Positions 46,913 through 55,859 are shown, counted from the first letter of the stretch. The stretch is 64,000 bases of DNA from Helicobacter sp. 13S00401-1 (GCF_002272925.1 NZ_MLAR01000007.1:1-64000), one strand, 5' to 3'. The notes: generated from the letters alone by a model not told the origin. Made by a program: numbers and translations.

Positions 46913-46949
46913 CTTAAGTAAACATTATCACATACACAAAGGTAACTTA

Positions 46950-47921
46950 ATGCACTTTATGAAAAGACTTTTATTATGTAGTACGCCTTTGATATTTAGC
47001 ATCACTCTAGCACAAGACTTAAACAAAGCCCCAACTAGCGATGCGCCTACTACTACTAAAGCCTCAAGTTCAACTTCCATAAAAAAAGATTCTATGACTA
47101 CATCTTCTAAAGATACTAGCAAGGATGCAAAGTCTGATGTAGTTGGTGGTATAGCCATATTAGTTAATAGAGAGCCTATAACTTTATATGAGATATCTAA
47201 CCTAGAAAAGACTATGAAGATAGGTAAAAAAGAAGCCATAAAACTTTTGATAGATAATAAGCTAAAAGATGAAGAAATAAGACGCCTTAAGATAGTAGTC
47301 AGTGATGATGATGTAGATTCTCAAATCAACTCTTTAGCTAAGCAAAACCATATGAGCTTAGATCAGTTCTATACAGAAGTAGAGAAGCAAGGCTTCACTC
47401 TTAGCTCTTATAGAAAAAAGCTAAAAGAGCAAATGGTAGATAACAATCTTTTTGGAAAAATCTTATATAGCTCTAATAACATAGGCCAAGATGATGAACT
47501 AAGAGACTACTACAACAAGCACCAAGAAGAGTTTAATATACCAAAGGCTATAGATACAGTTAAGTATGTAGCTAATAATAAAGAGCTTTTAGAAAAGTTT
47601 ATAAAATCTAAAGATACTAAGAACCTACCAAAAGGTATAGCAAAAGACACAGAAAAAGTAGAGCTAAAAGACTTACCACCACAAGTTGCAGACTTGCTTA
47701 TAGCTAGTAAAGAAGGCAACTTTAGTCCAGTGCTTCAAAGCGATGCTAACACTTTTGTTAGCTTTTTTATAACCAAAAAAGAAGATATAGAGCATATCGA
47801 CTTTCAAAAGGCTAAAAACTATATAGTTCAAAAACTAATAGCTACTAAGCAAGAACAGATTCTTTCAGAGTATTTTGCAAAAGTAAAAGCTAGGTCTAAT
47901 ATTGAAATATTAAGAGATTAA
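46950..47921 (+). CDS. Periplasmic SurA-like chaperone
   Basis: A 323-residue exported protein with a signal peptide (MKRLLLCSTPLIFSITLAQ), a Ser/Thr/Lys-rich linker to about residue 65, then a SurA N-terminal chaperone-type domain (IAILVNREPITLYEISNLEKT, IDNKLKDEEIRRLKI). The part after residue 185 is a shortened or degenerate parvulin region; no clear isomerase active site is visible. It probably helps outer membrane protein folding. The gene order with the TPR protein and rnhA matches HP0659-HP0661 of H. pylori. The stop overlaps the next start by one base. Confidence 0.8.
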   Translation: MHFMKRLLLCSTPLIFSITLAQDLNKAPTSDAPTTTKASSSTSIKKDSMTTSSKDTSKDAKSDVVGGIAILVNREPITLYEISNLEKTMKIGKKEAIKLLIDNKLKDEEIRRLKIVVSDDDVDSQINSLAKQNHMSLDQFYTEVEKQGFTLSSYRKKLKEQMVDNNLFGKILYSSNNIGQDDELRDYYNKHQEEFNIPKAIDTVKYVANNKELLEKFIKSKDTKNLPKGIAKDTEKVELKDLPPQVADLLIASKEGNFSPVLQSDANTFVSFFITKKEDIEHIDFQKAKNYIVQKLIATKQEQILSEYFAKVKARSNIEILRD

Positions 47922-48985
47922 TGCAAAGTATCATCGAGCTATATCGCGACCCTATATTTGGTATCATAATCTTATGTGCCATAGTTGCTGTGGTCGCCAT
48001 AGCTGACTACTCAAGACTAAAACTAAAAAGAAAAAACAAAAAACACTCACTTGAAGTTTTAAGTAAGAAGTTTGAGATATCAAATATCAATGAAGGCATA
48101 AAGCAGTTTGCAAAAACTACGGCTAATCCAAAAGCTACCCTCCTTCCTATAGCCAAAACCTACGCAAAAGCTGGTAATCACGAACAGGCTATAAGTATAT
48201 ACACTACCTTACTAGATAACCTAAATAGCACTCAAGATAAGATAGAAGTTTTAGAAGAACTAGGGGTTAGCTACTTTGATGCTGGATTTTTGCAAAGAGC
48301 TAAGGGGATATTTTTAGAAGTACTTAAAAACTTTCCTAATAATATACAAATGCTAAGTTATTTGATGAGAAGTTATGAGTTTATGGGGCAGTATCAAAAA
48401 GCGCTAGAAACGCTAACTTGTATAGATGAAGCTCAGAATCTAGATTCTAACCAAAAGCTTTTTGATATCAAAAAAAACCAAAGCTACCTAGAAGCTATGC
48501 TAGTAATCTCTCATAATAGATACTCTATAAATGAAAAGATAGATAAGCTGCTTAAGATTTTAGCTAGTGATGGAAGTGTGAAGGCTCTTGTTTTAAGACA
48601 CTTTAAGACTTATAATGTCCATTTGTTTTGGCAAGAGATAAACAAAATAGAAGATGTGCAAAACTATATAGATATACTTTGGGACTTTAGTATACAAGAG
48701 GTTCCTTTTAACTATCTTAGTAACGAAAGAGTGCTAGATATTTATAGAGCTAAAGGTTTTATAAGTGATGAAAGAGAGATAGATCTTTTTGCCTTAGAGG
48801 CTTTACGTGTGCTGCATAAACATTCTCACTTAAAAGGGACTTTAGAGTTTAGCTATAGATGTAATGTATGTCAGGGTGTAGTGCCTTTTTACTCGCACAG
48901 ATGCCCAATTTGTAGCTCTATAGATACTATGGTGCTTAAAGTTAGTCCAATTGGTGTTAAGACATTAAATCAAGGAAGTTTTTAG
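47921..48985 (+). CDS. TPR protein with C-terminal zinc ribbon, LapB/YciM-like
   Basis: A 354-residue inner membrane-anchored protein. One transmembrane helix lies at about residues 13-30, then TPR-type helices (PIAKTYAKAGNHEQAISIYTT, FDAGFLQRAKGIFLEVLKNF, YEFMGQYQKALETL), and a C-terminal rubredoxin-like zinc ribbon YRCNVCQ...HRCPICSS near residues 315-335. This order (helix, TPRs, two CxxC pairs) is that of E. coli LapB/YciM, which controls LPS synthesis through LpxC turnover. The H. pylori counterpart HP0660 is uncharacterised as far as I know. The LapB role is inferred from architecture. Confidence 0.75.
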   Translation: MQSIIELYRDPIFGIIILCAIVAVVAIADYSRLKLKRKNKKHSLEVLSKKFEISNINEGIKQFAKTTANPKATLLPIAKTYAKAGNHEQAISIYTTLLDNLNSTQDKIEVLEELGVSYFDAGFLQRAKGIFLEVLKNFPNNIQMLSYLMRSYEFMGQYQKALETLTCIDEAQNLDSNQKLFDIKKNQSYLEAMLVISHNRYSINEKIDKLLKILASDGSVKALVLRHFKTYNVHLFWQEINKIEDVQNYIDILWDFSIQEVPFNYLSNERVLDIYRAKGFISDEREIDLFALEALRVLHKHSHLKGTLEFSYRCNVCQGVVPFYSHRCPICSSIDTMVLKVSPIGVKTLNQGSF

Positions 48986-49446
48986 TGAAGCAAGTTAATA
49001 TTTATACTGATGGCTCTAGTCTTAATAACCCAGGACCATCTGGCTGGTGTGCTTTACTTGAATATAGGGATGCTAATAATAAACTTTATACAAAAGAGCT
49101 AAAAGGCGGAGAAGCACATAGCACTAATAATAGAATGGAGCTAAAGGCTGTCATTGAAGGACTAAAGGTTTTAAATGAGCCTTGTAAGGTGTTACTACAT
49201 AGTGATTCTAAGTATGTAGTAGATAGCATTAAGCTATATCTTCAAGGCTGGATTAAAAAAAACTTTAAAGAGATTAAAAATGTTGACTTATGGAAAGAGT
49301 ATATAGAGGAGTCTAAACGTCATGAAGTGATGATGGTTTGGGTTAAAGCCCATGCAGGGCATCCGCAAAATGAGCACTGTGATAAAGTAGCAAGGTTTGA
49401 AGCAAGTAAGTTTTTAAACAGTAAAGATGATCCAGGTTTGCTATAA
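48985..49446 (+). CDS. rnhA: Ribonuclease HI
   Basis: A 153-residue enzyme that cuts RNA in RNA-DNA hybrids. The catalytic acidic residues are seen in YTDGSSLNNPGPSG, NNRMELKAVIEGL and HSDSKYVVDSI, and the basic handle GWIKKNFKEIKN is present. It starts with GTG that overlaps the stop of the LapB-like gene. In H. pylori rnc and aroC follow rnhA; here neither does, so the order has been broken. Confidence 0.96.
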   Translation: MKQVNIYTDGSSLNNPGPSGWCALLEYRDANNKLYTKELKGGEAHSTNNRMELKAVIEGLKVLNEPCKVLLHSDSKYVVDSIKLYLQGWIKKNFKEIKNVDLWKEYIEESKRHEVMMVWVKAHAGHPQNEHCDKVARFEASKFLNSKDDPGLL

Positions 49447-49448
49447 GT

Positions 49449-49470
49449 AAGTTTATATAAAACTTTTTTT
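49449..49470. terminator. Weak terminator between rnhA and yceI
   Basis: AAGTTT (49449-49454) pairs with AAACTT (49460-49465), 5-nt loop, followed by T-run to 49470. The stem is short, but the position right after rnhA fits. Confidence 0.45.
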
Positions 49471-49581
49471 AAAGTGATGCGTGTACTATAGAATCTTTTT
49501 TATTCAAAAAAAAGTGGTCTTAACTAAATAGTAGCCTTTAAGTATATAAGACTACTACAGATACAAGCTTTAACTACAAAA

Positions 49582-50139
49582 CTACTCTCTATCTAGTGCT
49601 AGATTAACACTAAATTTTACATTGTTGTTCATTATCGCATAGCTTTTCATGCCAAAGTCTTTTTTTACATTAACTTCACCTGTTAGGATAAGCGTAGCCT
49701 TAGTATCAGTTTTTGTAATACTAGATTCCAAAGTGATATTTTTCTCTACTCCATGCATGCTTAAAACCCCTTTTACTAAACCCTTGCCATCTTTAAGTGC
49801 TTCAAAGCTAGTCATTTTAAAGGTGATATAAGGATACTTTGTGCTATCAAATAAGCTTTCTCCCCTTATGTGTTCATCTCTTGTCTCATCTTTAGAGTTT
49901 ACAGAGTTAACTACCACTTTCCCTTCTAGCTTAGCTAGTCCTTTATCATTAAGATCTACTACTCCATCAAAATCTTTAAAGACGCCTTTTACAGGCACCA
50001 CAAATATCTTACTTCCTTGAAAAGAGACTTTTGAGTTAGCCTTATCTATTTTGTAAGCACTCATATTGCCAGCTGCGAGCAAAGCCCCACCATATAACAT
50101 AACTAGCACTAAAAATGTGCTTTTTAGCATTTTGTTCAT
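49582..50139 (-). CDS. YceI-family periplasmic lipid-binding protein
   Basis: A 185-residue exported protein with signal peptide (MNKMLKSTFLVLVMLYGGALLAA) and the YceI lipocalin-like fold (YKIDKANSKVSFQG, KDETRDEHIRGESLFDSTKYPYITF, GVLSMHGVEKNITL). The family binds isoprenoid-type lipids and is often induced by acid or base stress. The ATG overlaps the last stop of the broken marR gene upstream (ATGA), so the two were once an operon with coupled translation. The corresponding H. pylori gene is HP1286. Confidence 0.93.
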   Translation of the reverse strand: MNKMLKSTFLVLVMLYGGALLAAGNMSAYKIDKANSKVSFQGSKIFVVPVKGVFKDFDGVVDLNDKGLAKLEGKVVVNSVNSKDETRDEHIRGESLFDSTKYPYITFKMTSFEALKDGKGLVKGVLSMHGVEKNITLESSITKTDTKATLILTGEVNVKKDFGMKSYAIMNNNVKFSVNLALDRE

Positions 50140-50572
50140 TTTTGTCCCTTTGTGATTAGATGATGGTAGATTTTTGTTAGTAAGTCTGATAAAAGTTTTC
50201 GCTCCTCCTCATCTAAAAAGGCTAGCAACTATCTTTAGTTTCTAACATCTCTTTATAAAGCTCTTTAGTTAGCTTTTTGCCTTCTGGCATTATGAGTATT
50301 AGATTCTTTTTTTTATTATTTGAATTTTTCTGACGTTTTAAAAGTGACTTTGCTTCTAAGGCATCTATCATATTAAGAGTTATGTTTTTATCCACTTTAG
50401 TTATCTTTGATATCTTGGTTTGAGAGTATTCCTTTTGGCTAATAACCACTAAGATTCCATACTCTCTTGCAGGTATGCCATACTTTAATGAGTGGACTTC
50501 AAACTTTTTTATGATCTCGTTTAGATAACTTTTCTATCTTAGCACAGTTAGTAAATGCAAGATAAAAAGCAT
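50136..50572 (-). pseudogene. Broken MarR-family regulator
   Basis: A remnant that reads as a MarR-type winged-helix repressor once two lesions are corrected. From the ATG at 50572 the frame gives MLFILHLLTVLR, then a TAG stop at 50534-50536, then YLNEIIKKFEVHSLKYG and PAREYGILVVISQKEYS, the recognition part TKVDKNITLNMIDALEAK, and LILIMPEGKKLTKELYKEM. The frame ends at a stop at 50222, and the dimer helix DEEERKLLSDLLTKIYHHL continues in a neighbouring frame. Total length is 437 bases, one less than a 146-codon gene, as expected for a one-base loss. It overlaps yceI by ATGA. Confidence 0.85.
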
Positions 50573-50828
50573 ATCTAGTAAATAACAAGTTTAATAAAAA
50601 CGCTATCTTTAGGCTAAGACTGGGAGTTAAGATGATAGAGGCTTTATTTTTAGGTTTTAGGCTAGATTTATAGAATCTTGTAGATTTAAAGCGATCTCAT
50701 AATGTTTTTAAAATAAATAAGATAACAAGGAGAGTATCTAGGCTTATCTTTACAAAAATAGCTTTTGTAAAGTGCCTGTTATTAAAGATATTAAGGATGC
50801 TAAAAAGTGGGCTTAAAGCCCTTTCTTT
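50573..50828. other. Intergenic region between marR remnant and slyD
   Basis: About 250 bases with an AGAATCT copy near 50673 and the slyD terminator at its right end. It holds the promoter of the marR remnant and yceI, but no clear box was found. Confidence 0.5.
50801..50821 (-). terminator. Intrinsic terminator after slyD
   Basis: On the reverse strand GGGCT-TTA-AGCCC (50809-50821) is followed by AC and five T (50802-50806), eight bases after the slyD stop. It closes the long atp-tol-slyD run. Confidence 0.7.
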
Positions 50829-51365
50829 TTAGTGGCAGCCACAGCCTCCACCACCGCCACCACAGCATCCACCTTCTTCATGTCCGCCACCACTACCACA
50901 TCCACAAGCTTCACCTTTTAGTTCAGCTTCTGTTGGTGGTCTTGTGCCTAATACTTCAACTTGGAAGTCTAAAGTTTTGCCAGCTAGTGGGTGATTATAG
51001 TCTATGATAACTATGTCGTCATTGAAGTCATTAACTATTACTTGCACAGTTTGTCCATCTTCAGACTGACCAAAAAGACTCATACCGCGTTCTAGTTCTA
51101 TATCTTCAAACTGAGCTCTTGGTACTTCTTGTAATAGTTGAGAGTTTCTTTCTCCATAAGCATCTTGAGGAAGGGCTTTAAAGTTTAGTTTATCACCTAC
51201 ATTTTTACCTAGCACCTCTCTTTCTAGAGCACTTATAACTTGCCCTTCACCTAATAGAAATTCTAGAGGTTTGCCATCTAGGTTGGAATCTATAATCTCA
51301 TTTGTGTCTGCATCTTTTACTGTATATAGGATGGATACTACTTGTTTTTCTTTAACTGTGTTCAT
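50829..51365 (-). CDS. slyD: FKBP-type peptidyl-prolyl isomerase SlyD
   Basis: A 178-residue cytoplasmic prolyl isomerase and metallochaperone. The FKBP core includes GKPLEFLLGEGQVISALE, with the inserted flap domain (DAYGERN...MSLFGQSEDG) and DYNHPLAGKTLDF. The last 30 residues are a Cys/His/Gly-rich metal-binding tail (ACGCGSGGGHEEGGCC and more), with many cysteines. In H. pylori and E. coli SlyD hands nickel to hydrogenase maturation factor HypB. It is the last gene of the tol-pal run. Confidence 0.95.
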   Translation of the reverse strand: MNTVKEKQVVSILYTVKDADTNEIIDSNLDGKPLEFLLGEGQVISALEREVLGKNVGDKLNFKALPQDAYGERNSQLLQEVPRAQFEDIELERGMSLFGQSEDGQTVQVIVNDFNDDIVIIDYNHPLAGKTLDFQVEVLGTRPPTEAELKGEACGCGSGGGHEEGGCCGGGGGGCGCH

Positions 51366-51383
51366 GTGTTTTCCTTTATAAGA

Positions 51384-52430
51384 TTATCTTTTCAGATCTT
51401 TTGCTTTTTTACCTTGCTCACTGTTTGGATACATGAGTACTAAAGTATTTAAAAATTTACCATAATTTGCGTTATCTTTTAAGTATCTATAAGACCAAGC
51501 AGTATGCCAAAGTAAGATAGGCATATAACTTGCCTTGTCGTCAAGAGTGACACTAGACTTAAAATAAGAGAGGGCGTTAGTGTATGATTTCTGCGCGTAG
51601 GCTATCTCACCTAGGTAAAAGTTAGCCTCCGCTACATGATAGTTTTTTTCTATAAGACGCTCAAAAAGTTTAGTTGCAGAATCTAGATTCTTTTTTCTAA
51701 AAAAAGATTTGGCCTGTCTTAGCACATCAGCATTACTCATGCTAGACAAAACTTCATCTCCTAGGCTTGATTGCGTAGTTTCTGTCTTATCTTCAGTGAC
51801 TTTTTTAATAGGCGCATTGATCTGATTTTGCAAGCTTATGGCATTACTTTGCAAAGCCTTTGCTTGAGTGCTTAGGGCTTGAAGCTGGGCAAGTATGTCA
51901 TTGTTTGCTTTTAGTAACACTTCTGAAAGAGTATCTATCTTTTTATCTAAGTCTTTTATACGCTGGGAGTTTTCATCTATCTGAGTTTTTAAAGAGTTTA
52001 TAGTAGTACTTTGAGCACTTTGAGCCTTGTAGTAAGAGTTCATAGTGTTTTCCATAGTGGCTATCTTAGCACTTTGTTCTTTTAAAGCTAGAGAATCTTG
52101 CCTGCTAGTTACACTAAAGCCTTCATATAGACTTTTTAACCCATCAACACCTTGTTCAAGATTTTGTATCCTAGATTGAAAGTCACCTATAACAAATTGA
52201 GTCTTTTCTGAACTGCTTTGAAGTTCTTTCATCTCCTGCTTTGTTGCCCCACTTTGTATCTCAAAGGCTGAAGGCTCTAAAGCATATAAATGGCTAGCAA
52301 AAAATAGACCAGTAAAGATAGCAATAGAGCCTTTTAATAAGGGTTTTTTAAGCAAAAAACCCTTAACGCCAATACTTTTACCACCTAGTCTGCTTTTATG
52401 TCTGGCCTTCAAAGCAGTTTTTATCAACAT
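51384..52430 (-). CDS. cpoB: Tol-Pal cell division coordinator CpoB/YbgF
   Basis: A 348-residue periplasmic protein. A long basic N-terminus (residues 1-35) leads to a hydrophobic export segment near 36-50, then a coiled coil (residues about 65-185, heptads like KTQIDENSQRIKDLDKKIDTL) and TPR repeats at the C-terminus (VLRQAKSFFRKKNLDSATKLFERLI, ANFYLGEIAYAQKSYTNALSYFK). Same position as HP1124 in H. pylori. It coordinates Tol-Pal with cell wall synthesis at division in other bacteria. The basic N-terminal stretch is longer than usual and the start could be further in. Confidence 0.88.
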   Translation of the reverse strand: MLIKTALKARHKSRLGGKSIGVKGFLLKKPLLKGSIAIFTGLFFASHLYALEPSAFEIQSGATKQEMKELQSSSEKTQFVIGDFQSRIQNLEQGVDGLKSLYEGFSVTSRQDSLALKEQSAKIATMENTMNSYYKAQSAQSTTINSLKTQIDENSQRIKDLDKKIDTLSEVLLKANNDILAQLQALSTQAKALQSNAISLQNQINAPIKKVTEDKTETTQSSLGDEVLSSMSNADVLRQAKSFFRKKNLDSATKLFERLIEKNYHVAEANFYLGEIAYAQKSYTNALSYFKSSVTLDDKASYMPILLWHTAWSYRYLKDNANYGKFLNTLVLMYPNSEQGKKAKDLKR

Positions 52431-52435
52431 AAAAC

Positions 52436-52984
52436 CTATTTGTTATTTACTACTAGGTCAGCTCTTCTATTTTCTTGATAGCAAGCTCTTGTAGATTCTG
52501 TGCACACAGGTTTACTTTCGCCAAAACTTATAGTAGACAGCATACTTGCGTCTATGCCTTGTAGTATAAGTGCATTTTTAACAGCATCAGCTCTTTTTAA
52601 TCCAAGTGCATAGTTATACTCATCTGTACCAAATTCATCAGTATTACCTTGAATAAGGACAGATTTGATATTGTTGTTTTTAATAAAGTTAGCATCATCT
52701 ATGATCTTTTGACGCATATCATCAGAGATGTTATATTTGTCAAAGGCAAAGTGTATAGATTGAAAGGCTTTGATACCATTATCTGCTTGATTTGTAACAG
52801 GTTGGCTTTGAGTTGTTGGTGCAGTAGCCTCTGCTGCTGGAGTTTGCTCAGCAGGAGTAGGTTGTGCAACAGTACTAGTGCTACTAGCATCACCACTATT
52901 AGCTCCTATGCTTTCACCTTTAGAAGCACATCCCACTAAAAATAATATACCAAATGCAAGAATTGCTAATTTTAAACGACTCAT
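52436..52984 (-). CDS. pal: Peptidoglycan-associated lipoprotein Pal
   Basis: A 182-residue outer membrane lipoprotein. The lipobox LVGC at residues 16-19 gives the lipidated cysteine, a Ser/Thr/Pro/Gln linker follows, and residues about 75-180 form the OmpA-like peptidoglycan-binding domain (IQGNTDEFGTDEYNYALGLKRADAVKNAL). It binds TolB and anchors the outer membrane. It is 40 bases after tolB in the operon and ends 6 bases before cpoB. Confidence 0.96.
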   Translation of the reverse strand: MSRLKLAILAFGILFLVGCASKGESIGANSGDASSTSTVAQPTPAEQTPAAEATAPTTQSQPVTNQADNGIKAFQSIHFAFDKYNISDDMRQKIIDDANFIKNNNIKSVLIQGNTDEFGTDEYNYALGLKRADAVKNALILQGIDASMLSTISFGESKPVCTESTRACYQENRRADLVVNNK

Positions 52985-53023
52985 TCTACTTCCTTTGAAA
53001 ATAATGTCTAATTATACTTTATG

Positions 53024-54448
53024 TTACCAGTCAAAAGATTGGATTTTAGTAAACTTTAAAGGAAAAATAAAGCTTTTGTTAATAGAAAGTCTAATAATCC
53101 CCAAACCACTTTCTTGTGGAGTCTGCTTTAAATACATGACAGCATCGCCGTCTTTTGAGAATTTTGGCATTTGATTTGTTCCACTTTTACTCAGTCTTCT
53201 TATATAGTCACTTTGGGTGGATGCAAGATATAGGTTAAATACATTTAAACCAGTATCTTCATCACTTTCCCTACTTGAGTAGACTATGTTATTTTTATAA
53301 GTTGAAAGCGAGCTGTTATTTTTACCATGATACACCAGTTGGGTTACAGGTGCATTAGGAGAAAGACCTTTAATGAAAATGTTTGGATAGCCTAGCCTAT
53401 CTGAAACAAAGGCAAAAGACTTGTCATTATTTATAAAGCTTCCATTTACATCTATGCCTGTATAGCTAGTTAGTCTAGTTAGTTTTTTGTCATCTAGATT
53501 ATAAAGGTAGATATCACTAAGTCCATTTGGTGCTAGGCTTAAAAGTAGCTTTTTGCCATCACTACTTACATCTGAGACTATGGCCATGCCATTGCTAGAA
53601 AGCACATCTTCATCCTTGCCAGTATATATGTTGTAAAGCCTGATATCTGCCTTATTGCCTATTTTTGTATAGTAAAAAGAGTCTTTAGAGCTATTTGCCC
53701 ATTTTGGAAAGATGTTTAGTCCATCTTTAATTAGTACTTTCTGATAAGTTAAGGTGTAGTCAGAGATAGATATCTCGCTCTTTCCGCTACCTGTATATCT
53801 TGAAAATACTACATAACCTGTCATCCATTTTATAGAATCTGCCCCTATTTGTACGTTTATATCATTAGCCATGTTGTGAGATATAAAAGGAAAGAGATCA
53901 ACTGTTGGCTCTTCATAGGATTTTTCTAATAAGGGTGTTTCTAAGTCAGAGCTTGTATCATAAAGTGTAAGTGTAGCTTTTATAGTTCCAAAGCTTCGGC
54001 TAACTGATACATCTGCTAAAAGCCCTATATCTTTTAGCTTTAAGTTATTTAGATAAGTTGAATTTAGCGTGTTGCTTCCAGCATTCTCAAAGCTTATATT
54101 ATTAAAGTGACCACTAACTTTTAAGTCAGTTAGTAGCATCTCTATAATTCTTTGACTTAGCGAAGATTTATCTGCAGCCATGACTTGTATGTTAGGTAGC
54201 TTATCGATATTTTTTATGATATCAATGGTTGGGTCTCCGATCTCTCCTTCATTTAAAGCAGTATTTGGCTGCTGAGCAGTAGTGCTAGTAGGGGCATTGG
54301 TAGCAGAAGTAGATTGCGCGGTACTTGATGTAGTAGTGTTAATCGCTATACTTCCTGGGATACTTAAAGCATCTATTGCTAAAGAATCCATTGCAGGTTT
54401 AGCCAGCAAGAGACCTAGCGTTAAAAGTATTAAAGTTATTAGCTTCAT
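53024..54448 (-). CDS. tolB: Tol-Pal periplasmic protein TolB
   Basis: A 474-residue periplasmic protein with a signal peptide (MKLITLILLTLGLLLA), a Ser/Thr/Ala-rich low-complexity stretch to about residue 70, a N-terminal alpha/beta domain and a C-terminal six-blade propeller with repeated S-D-G-K and PNIF-type blade motifs (VSDVSSDGKKLLLSLAPNGLSDIYL). It links Pal to TolA. The inserted linker is longer than in E. coli. It is followed by pal. Confidence 0.94.
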   Translation of the reverse strand: MKLITLILLTLGLLLAKPAMDSLAIDALSIPGSIAINTTTSSTAQSTSATNAPTSTTAQQPNTALNEGEIGDPTIDIIKNIDKLPNIQVMAADKSSLSQRIIEMLLTDLKVSGHFNNISFENAGSNTLNSTYLNNLKLKDIGLLADVSVSRSFGTIKATLTLYDTSSDLETPLLEKSYEEPTVDLFPFISHNMANDINVQIGADSIKWMTGYVVFSRYTGSGKSEISISDYTLTYQKVLIKDGLNIFPKWANSSKDSFYYTKIGNKADIRLYNIYTGKDEDVLSSNGMAIVSDVSSDGKKLLLSLAPNGLSDIYLYNLDDKKLTRLTSYTGIDVNGSFINNDKSFAFVSDRLGYPNIFIKGLSPNAPVTQLVYHGKNNSSLSTYKNNIVYSSRESDEDTGLNVFNLYLASTQSDYIRRLSKSGTNQMPKFSKDGDAVMYLKQTPQESGLGIIRLSINKSFIFPLKFTKIQSFDW

Positions 54449-54458
54449 TGATACCTCT

Positions 54459-55448
54459 TTATTGGTTGTTTATTTGGGTTACAAAGTTTATGATTATCTC
54501 TACTCGACCATTTATTGGTTTTGGGAATTGTACACTTTGCAAGCTTTGCAAAAAGTTAATGGTTTTAGTATTAAACTCATCACTATTTGATTTAGATTCT
54601 AAATACATATATCTAAAGTGACCTTCACTATCTATAGACACCCTGGCACTAAGCTTTGCTTGCTCATAAAAGTTAGAGTTCCATTTTGAATAGATAATAT
54701 TTTGTACTTCTGCATACCACTTATCATAGATTCCCTTTTGGTCTGGTGCTATGCTTGCACTTTTGTCTACTTTTAGCTTTAAAGATAAACTATCTTTTAC
54801 TTTTTGACTTAAATTTGAACTAGTTGCAGATACATTTTTTATAGTTTCTTGTAAGGCAAGATTGTGCTGCTGAAGCATTTCAAGTTCTTTTTGTTGTTGT
54901 CTTCTTCTGGTTTCAAGTTCTTCTTCTGCTTTTAGACGCTGCAGTGCTTGCTGTTTTTTAAGCTCTTCTTGCTTTTTTATGTTGTCTTGCTTAAGTTTTT
55001 TTTGTAAATCTAAGTTTGGAATATTTGCAAACATATCACTTAGGTTTATAGAAGGTTTTGGTGGAGTTGGCAAAGCTATATTTTTATCTTCAGGAGCAGC
55101 ATGTGTTTTAGGTAGCGCACTTTGTGGCATCAGAGAGCTGACATCTATGCTTTTTTGTTTTAACTCTGCAACTGGCATATTGCTAAAAACATCAACTTCT
55201 GACTTATCAGAGTAGTGTTTTAGCTTTTGTGCTTTATAAAAGTTAAGGCTTGCTATAACTAAAAGAAATACTATTAGTATATAAATTATGATGGAGCTTA
55301 TAGCACTTATTAAGCATAATTTTGGATTTGTGATATTTTTTCTATCAAAAAGTGTGTTTTTGATAGAAGAGGTACTAGAAGGATGTGGTGATAATAAGCT
55401 TAGATCTATATCTTTATCCATTTTACTTTGCCTTAAATCCTCTGCCAT
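54459..55448 (-). CDS. tolA: TolA/TonB-like envelope linker protein
   Basis: A 329-residue inner membrane protein with a cytoplasmic N-terminus, one transmembrane helix (about residues 45-68), a proline-containing stretch, a Lys/Glu/Gln coiled coil (about 140-190) and a C-terminal TonB/TolA domain (KWYAEVQNIIYSKWNSNF, ARVSIDSEGHFRYMYLESKS). The place between tolR and tolB argues for TolA, although the C-terminal fold is shared with TonB. It carries energy from TolQR to TolB and Pal. It overlaps tolR by one base. Confidence 0.85.
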   Translation of the reverse strand: MAEDLRQSKMDKDIDLSLLSPHPSSTSSIKNTLFDRKNITNPKLCLISAISSIIIYILIVFLLVIASLNFYKAQKLKHYSDKSEVDVFSNMPVAELKQKSIDVSSLMPQSALPKTHAAPEDKNIALPTPPKPSINLSDMFANIPNLDLQKKLKQDNIKKQEELKKQQALQRLKAEEELETRRRQQQKELEMLQQHNLALQETIKNVSATSSNLSQKVKDSLSLKLKVDKSASIAPDQKGIYDKWYAEVQNIIYSKWNSNFYEQAKLSARVSIDSEGHFRYMYLESKSNSDEFNTKTINFLQSLQSVQFPKPINGRVEIIINFVTQINNQ

Positions 55449-55849
55449 TAGTCACTTGTGACTAAGGCTACCTTGCTAAAGCCAGTATCTTTTAAAACTT
55501 TTAGTAAAAAGACTACATCACCATAGGCTATAGACTTATCTGCTCTTATATAAACTTGCTTAGTTTTGTCATAGTTTTGCGACTTTAATGCTAGATTATC
55601 TGGAAAAGATAAGAAGTTATAAGTATCTTTTCCTATGTATATTTTTTTATTTTTATCCATTCTAACAACTAGCATATCAGTATCATTTGCTTTTTGCGTT
55701 TTAGAGCCATGGGGTAGATTTATGCTTTCTTTATAAACTATACTAGGAGTTGTAACCATTAATATAGCTAGTAAAACTAGCATGATATCAACTAGAGGTG
55801 TGATGTTTAACTCTGGCTTTTCATCCCATTCAAATAAATCATCTTGCAT
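55448..55849 (-). CDS. tolR: Proton channel subunit TolR/ExbD
   Basis: A 133-residue protein with one N-terminal transmembrane helix (NITPLVDIMLVLLAILMV) that carries the proton-linked aspartate, and a periplasmic domain. It works with TolQ to energise TolA. The family includes ExbD; the tol-pal context decides the name. It starts 10 bases after tolQ. Confidence 0.92.
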   Translation of the reverse strand: MQDDLFEWDEKPELNITPLVDIMLVLLAILMVTTPSIVYKESINLPHGSKTQKANDTDMLVVRMDKNKKIYIGKDTYNFLSFPDNLALKSQNYDKTKQVYIRADKSIAYGDVVFLLKVLKDTGFSKVALVTSD

Positions 55850-55859
55850 AATGTACTAA

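Noticed and set aside
50829-51007. Forward-strand His/Leu-rich frame opposite the slyD tail
   Set aside because: It is the complement of the Cys/Gly/His-rich slyD tail; the real gene is on the reverse strand.
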